NCBI GenBank assembly: GCA_937943575.1
Contig: CALEAV010000002.1
Coordinates: forward strand, 17,407-81,406
DNA length: 64,000 nt
Direction: 5' to 3'
Source: an uncultured bacterium
GTDB taxonomy: Bacteria; Desulfobacterota; Desulfobaccia; Desulfobaccales; 0-14-0-80-60-11
Shown here: in pieces, positions 53,006-61,975 of the stretch
Position numbering within the stretch: position 1 is the stretch's first letter
Layout of the letters: every line of letters begins with the position of its first letter
The notes under the pieces: model-generated
The model's input: the letters and a program-made list of their open reading frames with translations, nothing else
Database searches by the model: none
Told to the model about the DNA's origin: nothing
Position numbers and translations under genes: made by a program

Positions 53006-53230
53006 CCACCAGGCCCGGGGGCGAGGTGCACCGCGGCAAGGGCGGGGGCGCCGGTAGACATCTGACCCCTCAGCCCCGGAGGGCGATGGAGGCCACAGGT
53101 GGTGCGACCCGGGCCGCCGGCAACTGATCTCCAGGCCCGGGGGCGAAGGGGCCGCGAGGGGGCGGAAAGGTCAGGGCAGCGGGCCGCCCCGGAGGGACGC
53201 GGCCCCAGCACTCAGAGGTAACGGCAAGGA
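53003..53230. repeat. Imperfect tandem duplication between ribE and ribBA
   Basis: CCAGGCCCGGGGGCGA occurs at 53009-53024 and again about 122 bases on (53131-53146), each time a few bases after a TGA; the first TGA is the ribE stop. A second shared piece, CCCCGGAGGG, recurs at 53074 and 53187. This suggests a decayed direct repeat of about 115-122 bases. No gene or terminator is seen in the gap. Confidence 0.55.
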
Positions 53231-53238
53231 ACACGACC

Positions 53239-54441
53239 ATGCCCATATCACCCATTGAAGAAGTCATCGAGGACATCCGCCAGGGGAAGATGATCATCCT
53301 GGTGGACGACGCCGACCGGGAAAACGAGGGCGACCTCACCATGGCGGCGGAGAAGGTGACCCCGGAGGCCATCAATTTCATGGCCCGCTTCGGCCGGGGC
53401 CTCATCTGCCTGGCCCTGGCCCCGGAGATCGTGGAGCGGTTGAAGCTGCCGCTGATGGTCAGGGACAACCAGTCGGCCTTCGGGACCAATTTCTGCGTCT
53501 CCATTGAGGCCCGGCGGGGGGTGACCACCGGCATCTCCGCCGCCGACCGGGCCACCACCATCCTCACCGCGGTGGCGGACAACGCCCGGCCCGAGGACCT
53601 GGTGAGCCCCGGGCATGTCTTTCCCCTGCGGGCAAGGAAGGGCGGGGTGCTGGTGCGCACCGGCCAGACCGAGGGCGCAGTGGATCTGGCCCGGCTGGCG
53701 GGACTGAAGCCTGCGGGCGTCATCTGCGAGATCATGAACGATGACGGCACCATGGCCCGCATGCCGGATCTGGAGGTCTTTGCCGAAAAGCATGGCCTCA
53801 AGATCGCCACCGTGGCCGACCTGGTGGAGTACCGCCTGCGAAACGAGTCCTTTGTGCACCGGCGGGCCACCGCCAAGCTGCCCACCTACTTCGGGGAGTT
53901 CACGGTGCACGCCTATGACAACGACATCGACGACAATCAGCACCTGGCCCTGGTGATGGGGGAGATCATCCCCGATGAGCCCATCCTGGTGCGGGTGCAT
54001 TCGGAGTGCGTCACCGGGGATGTCTTCCACTCCCTGCGCTGCGACTGCGGCGACCAGCTGGAGGCCGCCATGGCCCGGGTGGAGCAGGAGGGCCGGGGCG
54101 TCATCCTCTATATGCACCAGGAGGGCCGGGGCATCGGCCTGGTGAACAAGATCCGGGCCTATGAGCTGCAGGATGCCGGCGCCGACACGGTGGAGGCCAA
54201 TGAGATGCTGGGGTTCAAGGCGGACCTCCGGGACTACGGCCTGGGGGCCCAGATCCTCCGGGACCTGGGGGTCCGGCAGATGCGCCTCATGACCAACAAC
54301 CCCAAAAAGATCATCGGGCTGGAGGGCTACGGCCTCAAGGTGGTGGAGCGGGTGCCCCTGGAGATTCCCCCCAACCGGGTGAACCGCAATTATCTGAAGA
54401 CCAAGTGCCTGAAGCTGGGGCACATGCTCAAGCTTGTCTGA
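53239..54441 (+). CDS. ribBA: Bifunctional DHBP synthase / GTP cyclohydrolase II
   Basis: 400 residues. The RibB half (1-205) has [20 protein letters not shown], the acid-rich Mg loop, and [16 protein letters not shown]. The RibA half (206-400) has [20 protein letters not shown] with GDQLEAAM (zinc cysteines) and [20 protein letters not shown] and [19 protein letters not shown]. It makes both precursors of riboflavin, from ribulose-5-phosphate and GTP. In the usual order with ribE and ribH; no ribD in the window. Confidence 0.97.
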   Translation: MPISPIEEVIEDIRQGKMIILVDDADRENEGDLTMAAEKVTPEAINFMARFGRGLICLALAPEIVERLKLPLMVRDNQSAFGTNFCVSIEARRGVTTGISAADRATTILTAVADNARPEDLVSPGHVFPLRARKGGVLVRTGQTEGAVDLARLAGLKPAGVICEIMNDDGTMARMPDLEVFAEKHGLKIATVADLVEYRLRNESFVHRRATAKLPTYFGEFTVHAYDNDIDDNQHLALVMGEIIPDEPILVRVHSECVTGDVFHSLRCDCGDQLEAAMARVEQEGRGVILYMHQEGRGIGLVNKIRAYELQDAGADTVEANEMLGFKADLRDYGLGAQILRDLGVRQMRLMTNNPKKIIGLEGYGLKVVERVPLEIPPNRVNRNYLKTKCLKLGHMLKLV

Positions 54442-54451
54442 GAGGCTGCCG

Positions 54452-54928
54452 ATGCGTGTGGTGGAGGGGAGACTGACGGGGGCGGGCCGCCGCTTCGCCC
54501 TGATTGTGAGCCGTTTCAATGCGTTCATCACCGAGCGCCTGCTGGAGGGGGCCCTGGACTGTTTGCGGCGCCACGGGGTGGCGGAGGAAGACATCACCGT
54601 GGTGCGGGTGCCCGGGGCCTGGGAGATCCCGCTGACCGCCAAAAAGCTGGTGACCCGGGGAGGGCAGGGCGCCTACGACGCGGTCATCTGCCTGGGGGCG
54701 GTCATCCGGGGCTCCACGCCGCACTTCGACTATGTGGCGGCGGAGGTGAGCAAGGGCGTGGCCCAGGTGGGGCTGGAAAGCGGCGTGCCGGTGCTCTTTG
54801 GGGTGCTCACCACCGACACCCTGGAGCAGGCGGTGGAGCGGGCCGGCAGCAAGGCGGGGAACAAAGGCTACGCCGCCGCCGAGGCCGCCCTGGAAATGGT
54901 TAACCTTTTCAGGGACCTGGGGGTCTAA
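54452..54928 (+). CDS. ribH: 6,7-dimethyl-8-ribityllumazine synthase
   Basis: 158 residues. Typical motifs: [60 protein letters not shown] and [20 protein letters not shown] with [16 protein letters not shown]. It joins the RibA- and RibB-derived precursors and usually forms icosahedral shells. Start at ATG 54452 with GAGAGG upstream; a TTG at 54434 is unneeded. Lies 10 bases after ribBA. Confidence 0.97.
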   Translation: MRVVEGRLTGAGRRFALIVSRFNAFITERLLEGALDCLRRHGVAEEDITVVRVPGAWEIPLTAKKLVTRGGQGAYDAVICLGAVIRGSTPHFDYVAAEVSKGVAQVGLESGVPVLFGVLTTDTLEQAVERAGSKAGNKGYAAAEAALEMVNLFRDLGV

Positions 54929-54932
54929 GCTT

Positions 54933-55352
54933 GTGGGGTCCGTCTCCCGCAGCCGCTGCCGGGAGCTGGCCCTGCAGCTGCTGTATCAGGCGGACTGCGT
55001 CGGCCACCGGGAGGGGGAGGCGGTCCGCTTCTGGCGGCATTTCCAGGAGACGGGGAGCCCCGCCCCCCGCTATCTGGAGGACCTGGTGGGGGGCGTGGCG
55101 GCCCACCAGGAGGAGCTGGACGCCCTCATCCGGCGCACCTCCCAGCACTGGCGCCTGGAGCGCATGAGTCTGGTGGACCGCAATCTCCTGCGGCTGGCCA
55201 TCTATGAGATGAAATACCACCCCGAGGTGCCGGTGAAGGTGGTGATCAACGAAGCGGTGGAGTTGGCCAAGCGCTACGGCAGCGAGGATTCCTTCGCCTT
55301 CATCAACGGCATCCTGGACCGGGTGCGCCAGGAATTGGGCCGGGAGGTTTGA
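54933..55352 (+). CDS. nusB: Transcription antitermination factor NusB
   Basis: 139 residues from a GTG four bases after the ribH stop. SRSRCRELALQLLYQADCVG begins the first helical bundle; RLERMSLVDRNLLRLAIYEM and YHPEVPVKVVINEAVELAKR, YGSEDSFAFINGILDRV match NusB throughout. It binds boxA RNA with S10 for rRNA antitermination. The ribH-nusB pairing is common and supports the reading. No better start lies in the short gap. Confidence 0.95.
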   Translation: MGSVSRSRCRELALQLLYQADCVGHREGEAVRFWRHFQETGSPAPRYLEDLVGGVAAHQEELDALIRRTSQHWRLERMSLVDRNLLRLAIYEMKYHPEVPVKVVINEAVELAKRYGSEDSFAFINGILDRVRQELGREV

Positions 55353-55388
55353 TTTCCGCCTCCCCCGTGCTTAAGTTAGAACCACGGG

Positions 55389-55418
55389 AAATGGGGACCC
55401 CGGCACGGGGCCATTTTC
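55389..55418 (+). terminator. Possible terminator of the rib-nusB run
   Basis: AAATGG (55389-55394) pairs with CCATTT (55411-55416), with an inner CCCCG/CGGGG stem, followed by TTC. The T-run is short, so efficiency is uncertain. Confidence 0.45.
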
Positions 55419-55486
55419 GGCCTGCCGGGTCCCTGGAACAGGAAGGGGGAGCTTTCCGGGCTCCCACCCGCCGGTGAGGAGGAGAC

Positions 55487-56128
55487 ATGACACTGAGAAG
55501 ACTGATTGCAGCAGGGGTGATTCTGGTGTTCGGCCTGTCGCTGTTCGGCTGCGCCACCGAAAGCGGCTACTATGACACCGGCCGGTCCGCCGGCGTGGGC
55601 GCCTTAGGCGGCGCCGCCACCGGTGCGGCTCTGGGCTCCATCATCGGCGCCGCCACCGGCTCCCCGGCCACCGGCGCCTGGGTGGGGGCGGCCACCGGTG
55701 CCATCGTGGGCGGGGTGGGGGCCTACCTCTATGCCGAGCACCGCAACAGCCAGATGCGCTCGGCCCAGGCGGCGGCCCGCACCTATAACTACAGCCCCAG
55801 CCAGGGGAATCTGGTGCAGATCGACCAGGCCTATGCCAACCCGGCCAGTGCCCGTCCGGGGCAGACCATCACCCTGGCCATGGCCTACACCATCCTGACC
55901 CCGGACAACGCCCCGGTGCCGGTGACCATCTACCGGGAGGTGCGCAAGGACGGCCAGGTGGTGGGCCAGCCCTACTCCACCCAGGTGAGCAACACCAACG
56001 GCTCCTACACCGACACGGTGAACTATGTGATCCCGCAGAACGCCCCCCGGGGCACCTATGCCGTCACCAACCGGGTGATGAGCAGCGCCGGCACCGCCGA
56101 GCGGGTGTCGTACTTCACCGTCATGTAA
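55487..56128 (+). CDS. Glycine-zipper outer-membrane lipoprotein
   Basis: 213 residues. Signal peptide with lipobox LFGC at about residues 19-22. A glycine-zipper hairpin follows (VGALGGAATGAALGSIIGAA and GAWVGAATGAIVGGVGAYL), typical of 17-kDa surface antigens and Pcp-like lipoproteins. The C-terminal 110 residues form a beta domain (TITLAMAYTILTPDNAPVPV, GTYAVTNRVMSSAGTAERV) that looks like an Ig or filament-type fold. Likely an envelope-anchoring or stress lipoprotein. Confidence 0.8.
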   Translation: MTLRRLIAAGVILVFGLSLFGCATESGYYDTGRSAGVGALGGAATGAALGSIIGAATGSPATGAWVGAATGAIVGGVGAYLYAEHRNSQMRSAQAAARTYNYSPSQGNLVQIDQAYANPASARPGQTITLAMAYTILTPDNAPVPVTIYREVRKDGQVVGQPYSTQVSNTNGSYTDTVNYVIPQNAPRGTYAVTNRVMSSAGTAERVSYFTVM

Positions 56129-56141
56129 ATCCCGCGGGAAA

Positions 56142-56168
56142 GGGGAGGGGTGAAGCGCCCCTCCCCCT
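56142..56168 (+). terminator. Terminator after the glycine-zipper gene
   Basis: GGGGAGGGG (56142-56150) pairs with CCCCTCCCC (56158-56166) over a seven-base loop, then CTTG. Very stable stem but almost no T-run. Confidence 0.5.
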
Positions 56169-56299
56169 TGCCCGGCCGTTTTCCCGGGTCCCCGCCGGCA
56201 GGGGAAGGCGACCCGGAGGCATGGATTTCTGAAGCGGTCGCCCTGCCCTCCTTTCCGGGGCCGGGTGAGGTCAGCCCGGGAATTTCCCTTCCCTCCCCT

Positions 56300-56328
56300 T
56301 TGACAACCCCAGGTGATTCCGGTATAAA
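56300..56328 (+). promoter_or_regulatory. Promoter of the rpsF-dnaB operon
   Basis: TTGACA (56300-56305), 17-base spacer, TATAAA (56323-56328), a near-consensus promoter about 65 bases before rpsF. Confidence 0.82.
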
Positions 56329-56393
56329 TAGCATCTGTCGCTCCTTGCTCTGGGCCCGGGTGCCCATGGGCTATTTATCCACAAGGAGGCACA

Positions 56394-56819
56394 ATGCGAC
56401 ATTATGAATCGGTCTGGGTGGTGCATGGCGACCTCCCGGACGAGGAAGTCAAATCCGCCATCGACAAGTTCAGCAGAATCATCACCTCCCAGGGCGGGGT
56501 CCTGTTCAGGCTGGAGGAATGGGGCCGCCGCAAGCTGGCCTACAAGATCGACGGCACCCTGCGGGGCTACTACATCCTGATGGACTTCGCCGGCACGCCC
56601 ACCACGGTGCGGGAACTGGAGCGCAACTACCGCATCGATGACCGGGTGATCCGCTACCTCACCGTCAAGAAGGCCGACAAGGTGGACGTGGCGGCCCGGC
56701 AGGCGGAGATCGCCGCCCAGGCCCAGGCGATGGCGGCCGCGGCGGAGGCGGAGGCTCCCGCCCCGGAGGAAATGGCCGCGGAGCCCGGGGAAGCTGCGGC
56801 CGCTGAGGAGGAGGTGTAA
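56394..56819 (+). CDS. rpsF: 30S ribosomal protein S6
   Basis: 141 residues. [20 protein letters not shown] opens the ferredoxin-like fold and [20 protein letters not shown] is the usual core. The last 45 residues are an Ala/Glu-rich tail ([20 protein letters not shown]) longer than in E. coli. It binds S18 and 16S rRNA in the platform. AAGGAGG is ideal. First gene of the rpsF-rpsR-yybS-rplI-dnaB set. Confidence 0.97.
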   Translation: MRHYESVWVVHGDLPDEEVKSAIDKFSRIITSQGGVLFRLEEWGRRKLAYKIDGTLRGYYILMDFAGTPTTVRELERNYRIDDRVIRYLTVKKADKVDVAARQAEIAAQAQAMAAAAEAEAPAPEEMAAEPGEAAAAEEEV

Positions 56820-56821
56820 GC

Positions 56822-57079
56822 ATGCCTGCCATGCCGCGCCGCAAGCGCAAGCAGTTTTTTGTGCGCCGCAAGGTCTGCCGCTTCTGTGTGGACTCCAAGC
56901 TGGTGATTGACTACAAGGATGCCGCCACCCTGCGGCAGTTCATCACCGAGCGGGGCAAGATCATCCCCCGGCGCATCTCCGGCAACTGCGCCCGGCACCA
57001 GCGGTCCCTGACCCGGGCCATCAAGCAGGCCCGGCTGCTGGCGCTGATGCCCTACGTGCCGTCGCCGCCCCCGGCCTAA
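56822..57079 (+). CDS. rpsR: 30S ribosomal protein S18
   Basis: 85 residues. [20 protein letters not shown] has the CxxC of the zinc form, and [20 protein letters not shown] its Cys/His partner, so this is a zinc-binding (C+) S18. It packs on S6. The ribosome site sits in the rpsF end (GAGGAGGTG). Confidence 0.97.
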   Translation: MPAMPRRKRKQFFVRRKVCRFCVDSKLVIDYKDAATLRQFITERGKIIPRRISGNCARHQRSLTRAIKQARLLALMPYVPSPPPA

Positions 57080-57098
57080 AGGGGCCTGCCCTCCCACC

Positions 57099-58031
57099 GT
57101 GGCTGGCCGGCTGGGCATCTGGCTCCTCGGCCTGAGTTTTCTGGCCGCCTTGGTCCTCCTGGGTCGCCTGACCCCCATGGCTTCTCTGGTTCTGGGGGTC
57201 TGGCTGCCCTTGCCGGTCCTCCTCGTCGGTTGGCGCCTGGGGAGTGGGGCCGCCCTGCTGTTGGCGGGGGTGGCCGCCGGCGGCCTCTTCCTGCTGCCGC
57301 CCGGCCCCGGGGGAATCTCTGAACACCTGAACCTGCTGGAGCTCCTGGCTCTGGGGGCGGTGCTCAGCCTCCTGCGCCAGCAGGGTTATTCCCTGCCCCA
57401 GACGGTGGCCTACGGGGTCGGGGTCCTGGTGCTGGTCTCCGGGGGCGTCCTCTTCCTGCAGGGCGGGCTCAGCGGGGCGGGGGTCCTGGGGCTTCTCCGG
57501 CAGAAGGCCGAGGCCGTGGCTGCGGTGCTGACCCAGGTGGCGGCCGAGGCGGGCCTGGAGAACCCCGGCTTCCCTCTTCCGGGCCCTGGTCGCCCCGAGT
57601 GGGCCGCCCTGATTCTGAAGATCCTGCCGGCCCTGTGGGTGATCAACACTGCCTTGGTGGCTTGGCTCAATCTGGTGCTGGTCCGGGGCTGGGCCCTGGC
57701 CCGGGGGGAGATGGAGCCGCCCCTTTACCAGTGGGGGGCGCCGGAATGGCTCATCTTCCCATTTTTGGCCGCCGGCTTCCTGCTGCTGGCCCCCCTCCCG
57801 GCGCTGCGCCTGGTGGCGGTGAACCTGCTTTTGGTGCTGGGCCTGGTCTATTTCTTCCAGGGGCTGGCGGTGATGGCGGCGCTCTATGAGCGCTTCCACC
57901 TCCCCGGCTTCCTTAGGCTGTTGGGATTTCTCATCGCCTTCATGAACCCGGTCTTTCTGGTGGTGACGCTGGTGGGCCTGCTGGATCTGTGGCTGGATTT
58001 CCGCCGGCTGAACCGCCCCCGGGAATCGTAA
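57099..58031 (+). CDS. YybS-family (DUF2232) membrane protein
   Basis: 310 residues from a GTG. Seven or eight hydrophobic segments (for example WLLGLSFLAALVLLGRL, ALLLAGVAAGGLFLLP, LALGAVLSLLRQQGYSLP). The usual gene between rpsR and rplI in many bacteria, its role still unknown. Some resemble ECF-type or sporulation membrane proteins. Its position in a translation/replication operon is conserved across deltaproteobacteria. Confidence 0.85.
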   Translation: MAGRLGIWLLGLSFLAALVLLGRLTPMASLVLGVWLPLPVLLVGWRLGSGAALLLAGVAAGGLFLLPPGPGGISEHLNLLELLALGAVLSLLRQQGYSLPQTVAYGVGVLVLVSGGVLFLQGGLSGAGVLGLLRQKAEAVAAVLTQVAAEAGLENPGFPLPGPGRPEWAALILKILPALWVINTALVAWLNLVLVRGWALARGEMEPPLYQWGAPEWLIFPFLAAGFLLLAPLPALRLVAVNLLLVLGLVYFFQGLAVMAALYERFHLPGFLRLLGFLIAFMNPVFLVVTLVGLLDLWLDFRRLNRPRES

Positions 58032-58036
58032 GGAGC

Positions 58037-58489
58037 ATGTCCGTGAAAGTCATCCTTAAGGAAACCATTCCGTCGTTGGGCGAGCTGGGGGCGGTGGTGG
58101 AGGTCTCCCGGGGCTTTGCCCGCAACTACCTCATCCCCCAGGGGAAGGCCCTGGAGGCCACCCCCGGCAACCTGGCCCTCTTTGCGCAGCAGCGGGCCAA
58201 GCTGCAGCGCCGCCAGGAAAAGGAGAAGATGGCGGCCCAGGAGCAGGCCCAGCGCCTGAGCGGCACTGTGGTCACCCTGGCCCAGCGGGTGGGGGAGCAG
58301 GAGCGCCTCTATGGCTCCGTGACCGCGGCCATGGTGGCCGAGGCCCTCCATGCCCAGGGCTTCGAGGTGGACAAAAAGCAGGTGGAGCTCCCCGAGCCCA
58401 TCAAACAACTGGGGAGCTACGAGGTCATGGTGCGTCTGGCCGCCGGGGTCAAGGCCCCCATCCGGGTGGACGTGGTTCCCGAACAATAA
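58037..58489 (+). CDS. rplI: 50S ribosomal protein L9
   Basis: 150 residues. MSVKVILKETIPSLGELGAV, SRGFARNYLIPQGKALEATP, the long helix AQQRAKLQRRQEKEKMAAQE and the C-terminal LYGSVTAAMVAEALHAQGFE are the L9 signature. The start (58037) has TAAGGAG just upstream; a longer in-frame ATG at 57989 lies inside yybS. Confidence 0.97.
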   Translation: MSVKVILKETIPSLGELGAVVEVSRGFARNYLIPQGKALEATPGNLALFAQQRAKLQRRQEKEKMAAQEQAQRLSGTVVTLAQRVGEQERLYGSVTAAMVAEALHAQGFEVDKKQVELPEPIKQLGSYEVMVRLAAGVKAPIRVDVVPEQ

Positions 58490-58516
58490 AGCCGTTCAGG
58501 GGGAGGGATCCCAGCC

Positions 58517-59905
58517 ATGGCCCGCAGCCGCAAACCCACCGGCCCCGGCGGCTCCCCCTCCCCTTTGCCTCTGGGCTACGCCCCGCCTGCCCACCTGGAG
58601 GCGGAGCAGTCCGTCCTGGGCGCCATCCTGCTCCGTCCCCAGGTGCTGGACCAGATCTCCGATCTGCTCACCCCGGAGGACTTCTACCGCCCGGCCCACG
58701 CCCTCATCTTTCAGGCCATGCTGGACCTCTACCATCGGGCCGAACCGGTGGACCTGGTGACGGTCACCGCCCTGCTCAAGGAGCGGGGCCAGCTGGAGGA
58801 GGCCGGCGGCCCGGTCTTTCTGGCGGGGTTGAGCGAGCAGGTGGGCATCGCCGCCAATGCCCTCTATTACGCCCGCCTGGTGCACGAAAAGTCCGTGCTC
58901 CGCCGGCTCCTCACCCGCACCCAGGAGATCGCCCAGGCCTGTCTCGGGCCGGTGGAGGATGTGGATGAGTTCCTGGACCGGGTGGAAAAAGAGGTCTTTG
59001 AGGTTGCCCAGAGCAAGGTGCGGCCGGGCTTCCACCCCTTGAGCACCCTGGTGATGGGGGAGATTGAGACCCTGGAGGCCATCTGGCACAAGGACAAGGG
59101 CCGCATCACCGGCGTGCCCAGCGGCTTCAAGGACCTGGACGCCCTCACCGCCGGCTTTCAGCCCGGGGATCTGATCATCATCGCCGCCCGCCCCAGCATG
59201 GGGAAGACCGCCCTGGCCCTCAACATCGCCTTCAACGCCGCCTACAGCGGCCAGGTGCCGGTGGCCTTCTTCTCGCTGGAGATGTCCAAGGAGCAACTGG
59301 TGCGCCGGCTCTTAAGCAGTGTCGGCCGCATCGACGCCTCGCACCTGCGGCGGGCCTTCCTCACCGGCGAGGAATGGCAGCGCCTCCAGGAGGCCGCCGG
59401 TCTCTTGATGGACACCCCCATTTACATCGACGATTCCCCCGCCGCGGCAGTGCTGGAGGTGCGGGCCAAGGCCCGGCGCCTCAAGGCGGAAGGCAAGCTG
59501 GGGTTGGTCATTGTGGACTACCTGCAGCTCATGCGGGGCCGCCCCGACGCCCCCAGCCGGGAGCAGGAGGTCTCGGAGATCTCCCGGTCGCTGAAGGCCC
59601 TGGCCAAGGAGCTTCATGTGCCGGTCATTGCGCTCTCCCAGCTCAGCCGCAAGGTGGAAGACCGCCCCAAAAAGGAGCCGCAGCTGGCGGACCTCCGGGA
59701 ATCCGGCGCCATCGAGCAGGACGCCGATGTCATCTTTTTCATCTACCGGGACGAGGTCTATCATGAGAACTCGCCCGAGGCCGGCACCGCCCGCATCTAC
59801 CTGAAAAAGCAGAGAAACGGCCCCACCGGCGAGTTCAAGCTCTACTTCGACAGCAAATACACCCTGTTTGCCGATTTCGCCGAAGAGGACGCCATTCCTT
59901 ACTGA
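58517..59905 (+). CDS. dnaB: Replicative DNA helicase DnaB
   Basis: 462 residues. N-terminal helical domain starts PPAHLEAEQSVLGAILLRPQ; the RecA-like motor has Walker A ARPSMGKTALALNIAF, Walker B LVIVDYLQLM, and LRESGAIEQDADVIFFIYRD. It unwinds DNA at the fork as a hexamer. No intein was seen. Ribosome site GGGGAGGG. Last gene of the operon, with a clear terminator 29 bases after its stop. Confidence 0.98.
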   Translation: MARSRKPTGPGGSPSPLPLGYAPPAHLEAEQSVLGAILLRPQVLDQISDLLTPEDFYRPAHALIFQAMLDLYHRAEPVDLVTVTALLKERGQLEEAGGPVFLAGLSEQVGIAANALYYARLVHEKSVLRRLLTRTQEIAQACLGPVEDVDEFLDRVEKEVFEVAQSKVRPGFHPLSTLVMGEIETLEAIWHKDKGRITGVPSGFKDLDALTAGFQPGDLIIIAARPSMGKTALALNIAFNAAYSGQVPVAFFSLEMSKEQLVRRLLSSVGRIDASHLRRAFLTGEEWQRLQEAAGLLMDTPIYIDDSPAAAVLEVRAKARRLKAEGKLGLVIVDYLQLMRGRPDAPSREQEVSEISRSLKALAKELHVPVIALSQLSRKVEDRPKKEPQLADLRESGAIEQDADVIFFIYRDEVYHENSPEAGTARIYLKKQRNGPTGEFKLYFDSKYTLFADFAEEDAIPY

Positions 59906-59933
59906 CCCCGGCCTCCGGAGCTGTGAAAAGAGA

Positions 59934-59967
59934 AACCGGGCAGGGAAGATCGCCTGCCCGGTTTTTT
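59934..59967 (+). terminator. Intrinsic terminator of the rpsF-dnaB operon
   Basis: AACCGGGCAGG (59934-59944) pairs with CCTGCCCGGTT (59953-59963), followed by TTTTTT (59962-59967). Confidence 0.9.
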
Positions 59968-59995
59968 ATCCCTTCGGGATGATTGCGAGTTTTCC

Positions 59996-60122
59996 GGGGA
60001 GAGGACCAAGGGCCGTCGGCCACTCCCCCCTCCCTCGCCCCCTCCCCCCGCCCCTTATGTGGGGGGTAGGTGGGGAGTGTGAGGGGAAGGCGGGAGCCAC
60101 CGGCCCCCCGGCCCCCCCACCC
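59996..60122. repeat. Dispersed palindromic repeat, full copy
   Basis: GGGGAGAGGACCAAGGGCCG on the left, central C-runs then TTATG and G-runs, and on the right TGTGAGGGGAAGGCGGGAGCC. Same order of arms as the copy in lpxB but with more changes. It fills the gap between dnaB's terminator and the convergent Hsp20 gene. Confidence 0.6.
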
Positions 60123-60132
60123 TGTCGCCTTG

Positions 60133-60534
60133 TTACCCAGCCTTGACCTCGATCTTCCGGGGCTTGGCCCGCTCCACCTTGGGGAGCACCAAGGTCAGCA
60201 CCCCGTCGTTCATGGTGGCCTCGATGCGGCTTTTGTCGATGAGCTCTCCCAGCTGGAATTCCCGGTAATAATCCCCGGTGGAGTATTCCTGCCGGATCCA
60301 GGTCTCCCCCGGCCCCAGGGGCGGCGCAATCTCGCCCTGGATGATGAGGAGGCTGTCTTTGAGGTCCAAAGTCACCCGGTCCCCGGAGACGCCGGGCATA
60401 TCCGCCACCAGCACCAGGGCGTCGGGGGTCTCGTAGATATCCACCGCCGGGAGGAAGACCCGTCCGGGACGCACCCGCTCACCCTTGGTGGGGGCCTCGG
60501 CCTTGACCTTGGGGGTCAGCTCCTTCTCTGCCAT
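60133..60534 (-). CDS. Hsp20-family small heat-shock protein (second of pair)
   Basis: 133 residues. Alpha-crystallin domain about 22-130: RVFLPAVDIYETPDALVLVA, DMPGVSGDRVTLDLKDSLLI, YREFQLGELIDKSRIEATMN, DGVLTLVLPKVERAKPRKIE. The N-terminus (MAEKELTPKVKAEAPTKGER) is short. It lies 13 bases after the other Hsp20 gene, so both are made from one transcript, as in many thermotolerant bacteria. Confidence 0.92.
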   Translation of the reverse strand: MAEKELTPKVKAEAPTKGERVRPGRVFLPAVDIYETPDALVLVADMPGVSGDRVTLDLKDSLLIIQGEIAPPLGPGETWIRQEYSTGDYYREFQLGELIDKSRIEATMNDGVLTLVLPKVERAKPRKIEVKAG

Positions 60535-60547
60535 GGCTTCTTCTCCC

Positions 60548-60988
60548 TCAGGCGGTCTTCACCGCAATCTTGCGGGGCTTGAGTTCCTCGGGCTTGGGCA
60601 GGGTGATGGTGAGGATGCCGTCCTGGCAGCGGGCCTCCACCCTGTCCGGATCCACCGGCCGGGGCAGACGCACCACCCGGCGGAAATAGCCCGCCTCCCG
60701 CTCCCGGCGGTGGTAGTTGACCCCCTTTTCCACCGGGATCTTTTTCTCCCCCCGGAGGATGAGGCTGCGGTCCTGGATCTGGATGTCCAGATCCTCGGGC
60801 TTGACCCCGGGGAGTTCCGCCCGCACATAGAGATGGTCGTGATCCTCGGAAATATTCACCGGCGGATAGACGCCGGTCCACCAGGGCCTCAGGCCGAACT
60901 CTTCCTCAAAGAGGCGGTCCATGCGCCGCCTGAGTTGCTCGAATTCCCGGAATGGATCCCATTCCGGCTCCCACCAGGATAGGGGCAT
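60548..60988 (-). CDS. Hsp20-family small heat-shock protein (first of pair)
   Basis: 146 residues. N-terminal WEPEWDPFREFEQLRRRMDR is the DPFREM-like region of class A Hsp20s; the crystallin domain is PVNISEDHDHLYVRAELPGV, EDLDIQIQDRSLILRGEKKI, FRRVVRLPRPVDPDRVEARC, DGILTITLPKPEELKPRKI. ATG at 60988 with GGAGG nine bases upstream is preferred to a TTG at 60994. Confidence 0.92.
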   Translation of the reverse strand: MPLSWWEPEWDPFREFEQLRRRMDRLFEEEFGLRPWWTGVYPPVNISEDHDHLYVRAELPGVKPEDLDIQIQDRSLILRGEKKIPVEKGVNYHRREREAGYFRRVVRLPRPVDPDRVEARCQDGILTITLPKPEELKPRKIAVKTA

Positions 60989-61039
60989 AGTCAATATCCT
61001 CCACTATATCAGGAAGTTATCTTATCTGAGGTTAACCAC

Positions 61040-61068
61040 AACATAAGCACCCCCCGTGAAGCGGTCAA
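61040..61068 (-). promoter_or_regulatory. Promoter of the Hsp20 pair
   Basis: On the minus strand TTGACC (61068-61063), 17-base spacer, TATGTT (61045-61040). The -35 is preceded by GC (GCTTGACC), which also partly fits a heat-shock sigma box, but the -10 is of the vegetative kind. Confidence 0.6.
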
Positions 61069-61119
61069 GCAGGCGCCCTTGAAAACCCGGAAATTTTTTA
61101 TACACTTGAGGGCGCATAG

Positions 61120-61262
61120 GTCTGGGAGAGGGGGCCAGGGAGCGTGGCCCCCTGCCCTCCCCTCTCCCGGACCCTCTCCCCCCACCCCATACAGGGGGCG
61201 GGGGAGGGAAGCTTGAGGGGAGGGCGGGGGAGCCACGGTGCCCCCGGCCCTGCCCTCGATAA
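61120..61262. repeat. Dispersed palindromic repeat, full copy upstream of a nucleotidase gene
   Basis: GGGAGAGGGGGCCAGGGAGC and GGCCCCCTGCCCTCCCC on the left, CACCCCATACAGGGGGCGGG in the centre, and CTTGAGGGGAGGGCGGGGGA with GCCCCCGGCCCTGCCCTCGA on the right. The same three-hairpin order as the lpxB copy. The gene after it has an in-frame open stretch through the right arm. Confidence 0.7.
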
Positions 61263-61279
61263 AATCACAGGAGCCGCGG

Positions 61280-61933
61280 ATGGCCTTTTCCTTAAGGGAA
61301 GTGCACTGGGTGCTGTTGGACATGGACGGCACCCTGTTGGACAAGCATTACGATGATTACTTCTGGGAGACCCTGGTGCCCCAGGAGTATGCCCGCCGCC
61401 GGGGCCTCACCCTGGCCCAGGCGCAGGCCGAGGTCTTCGCCCGCTATCAGCGGGAGGAGGGCACCCTCAACTGGACGGACATCGATTTCTGGTCCCGGGA
61501 GCTGGAGCTGGACATCCCGGCCATGAAGGAGAGCATCCGCCACCTCATCGAGGTGCACCCGGATGCGGAGGATTTCTTGCGCTTCCTCAGGGAGCAGGGC
61601 AAGTTCGTGGCCCTGGTCACCAACGCCCACTGGAAGACCCTGAATCTCAAGCTGAACCACACCGGCCTGATGGGCTTCTTTGATGCCGTGGTCTCCTCCT
61701 TTGACCTGGGTCATCCCAAGGAGGACCTGCGCTTCTGGGAGGCCCTGCAGGCTCAGCTCCACTTCAAGCCGGAGCACACCTTGCTGGTGGACGACAACGC
61801 CGAGGTCCTGGCCACCGCCGAGCGCTACGGCATCCGGCACCTCATCTACAAAGCCAAGTCCAGTTCCCAGCTCCCCCCCCAGAACCATGCCCGCTTCCCC
61901 TCCATTGCCAGCTTCCGGGAGCTGATGGCCTGA
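61280..61933 (+). CDS. HAD-family GMP/IMP nucleotidase (YrfG-like)
   Basis: 217 residues. The HAD motif I VLLDMDGTLLD gives Asp14 and Asp16; NYFW-like DDYFWETLVPQEYARRRGLT, LNWTDIDFWSRELELDI, VALVTNAHWKTLNLKLNHTG (motif II), LGHPKEDLRFW (motif III) and HTLLVDDNAEVLATAERYGI match E. coli YrfG closely, which dephosphorylates GMP and IMP. Start at 61280 with AGGAG upstream; the in-frame codon at 61238 lies in the repeat. Confidence 0.88.
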   Translation: MAFSLREVHWVLLDMDGTLLDKHYDDYFWETLVPQEYARRRGLTLAQAQAEVFARYQREEGTLNWTDIDFWSRELELDIPAMKESIRHLIEVHPDAEDFLRFLREQGKFVALVTNAHWKTLNLKLNHTGLMGFFDAVVSSFDLGHPKEDLRFWEALQAQLHFKPEHTLLVDDNAEVLATAERYGIRHLIYKAKSSSQLPPQNHARFPSIASFRELMA

Positions 61934-61975
61934 GGGGCGCGGCCTGCCGTCATTCATCGGGAGAACCGGGTGCGC

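Noticed and set aside
60000..60125. CRISPR-like or tandem array in the G/C-rich gaps
   Set aside because: Copies are dispersed, palindromic and of unequal spacing, without regular spacers or cas genes.
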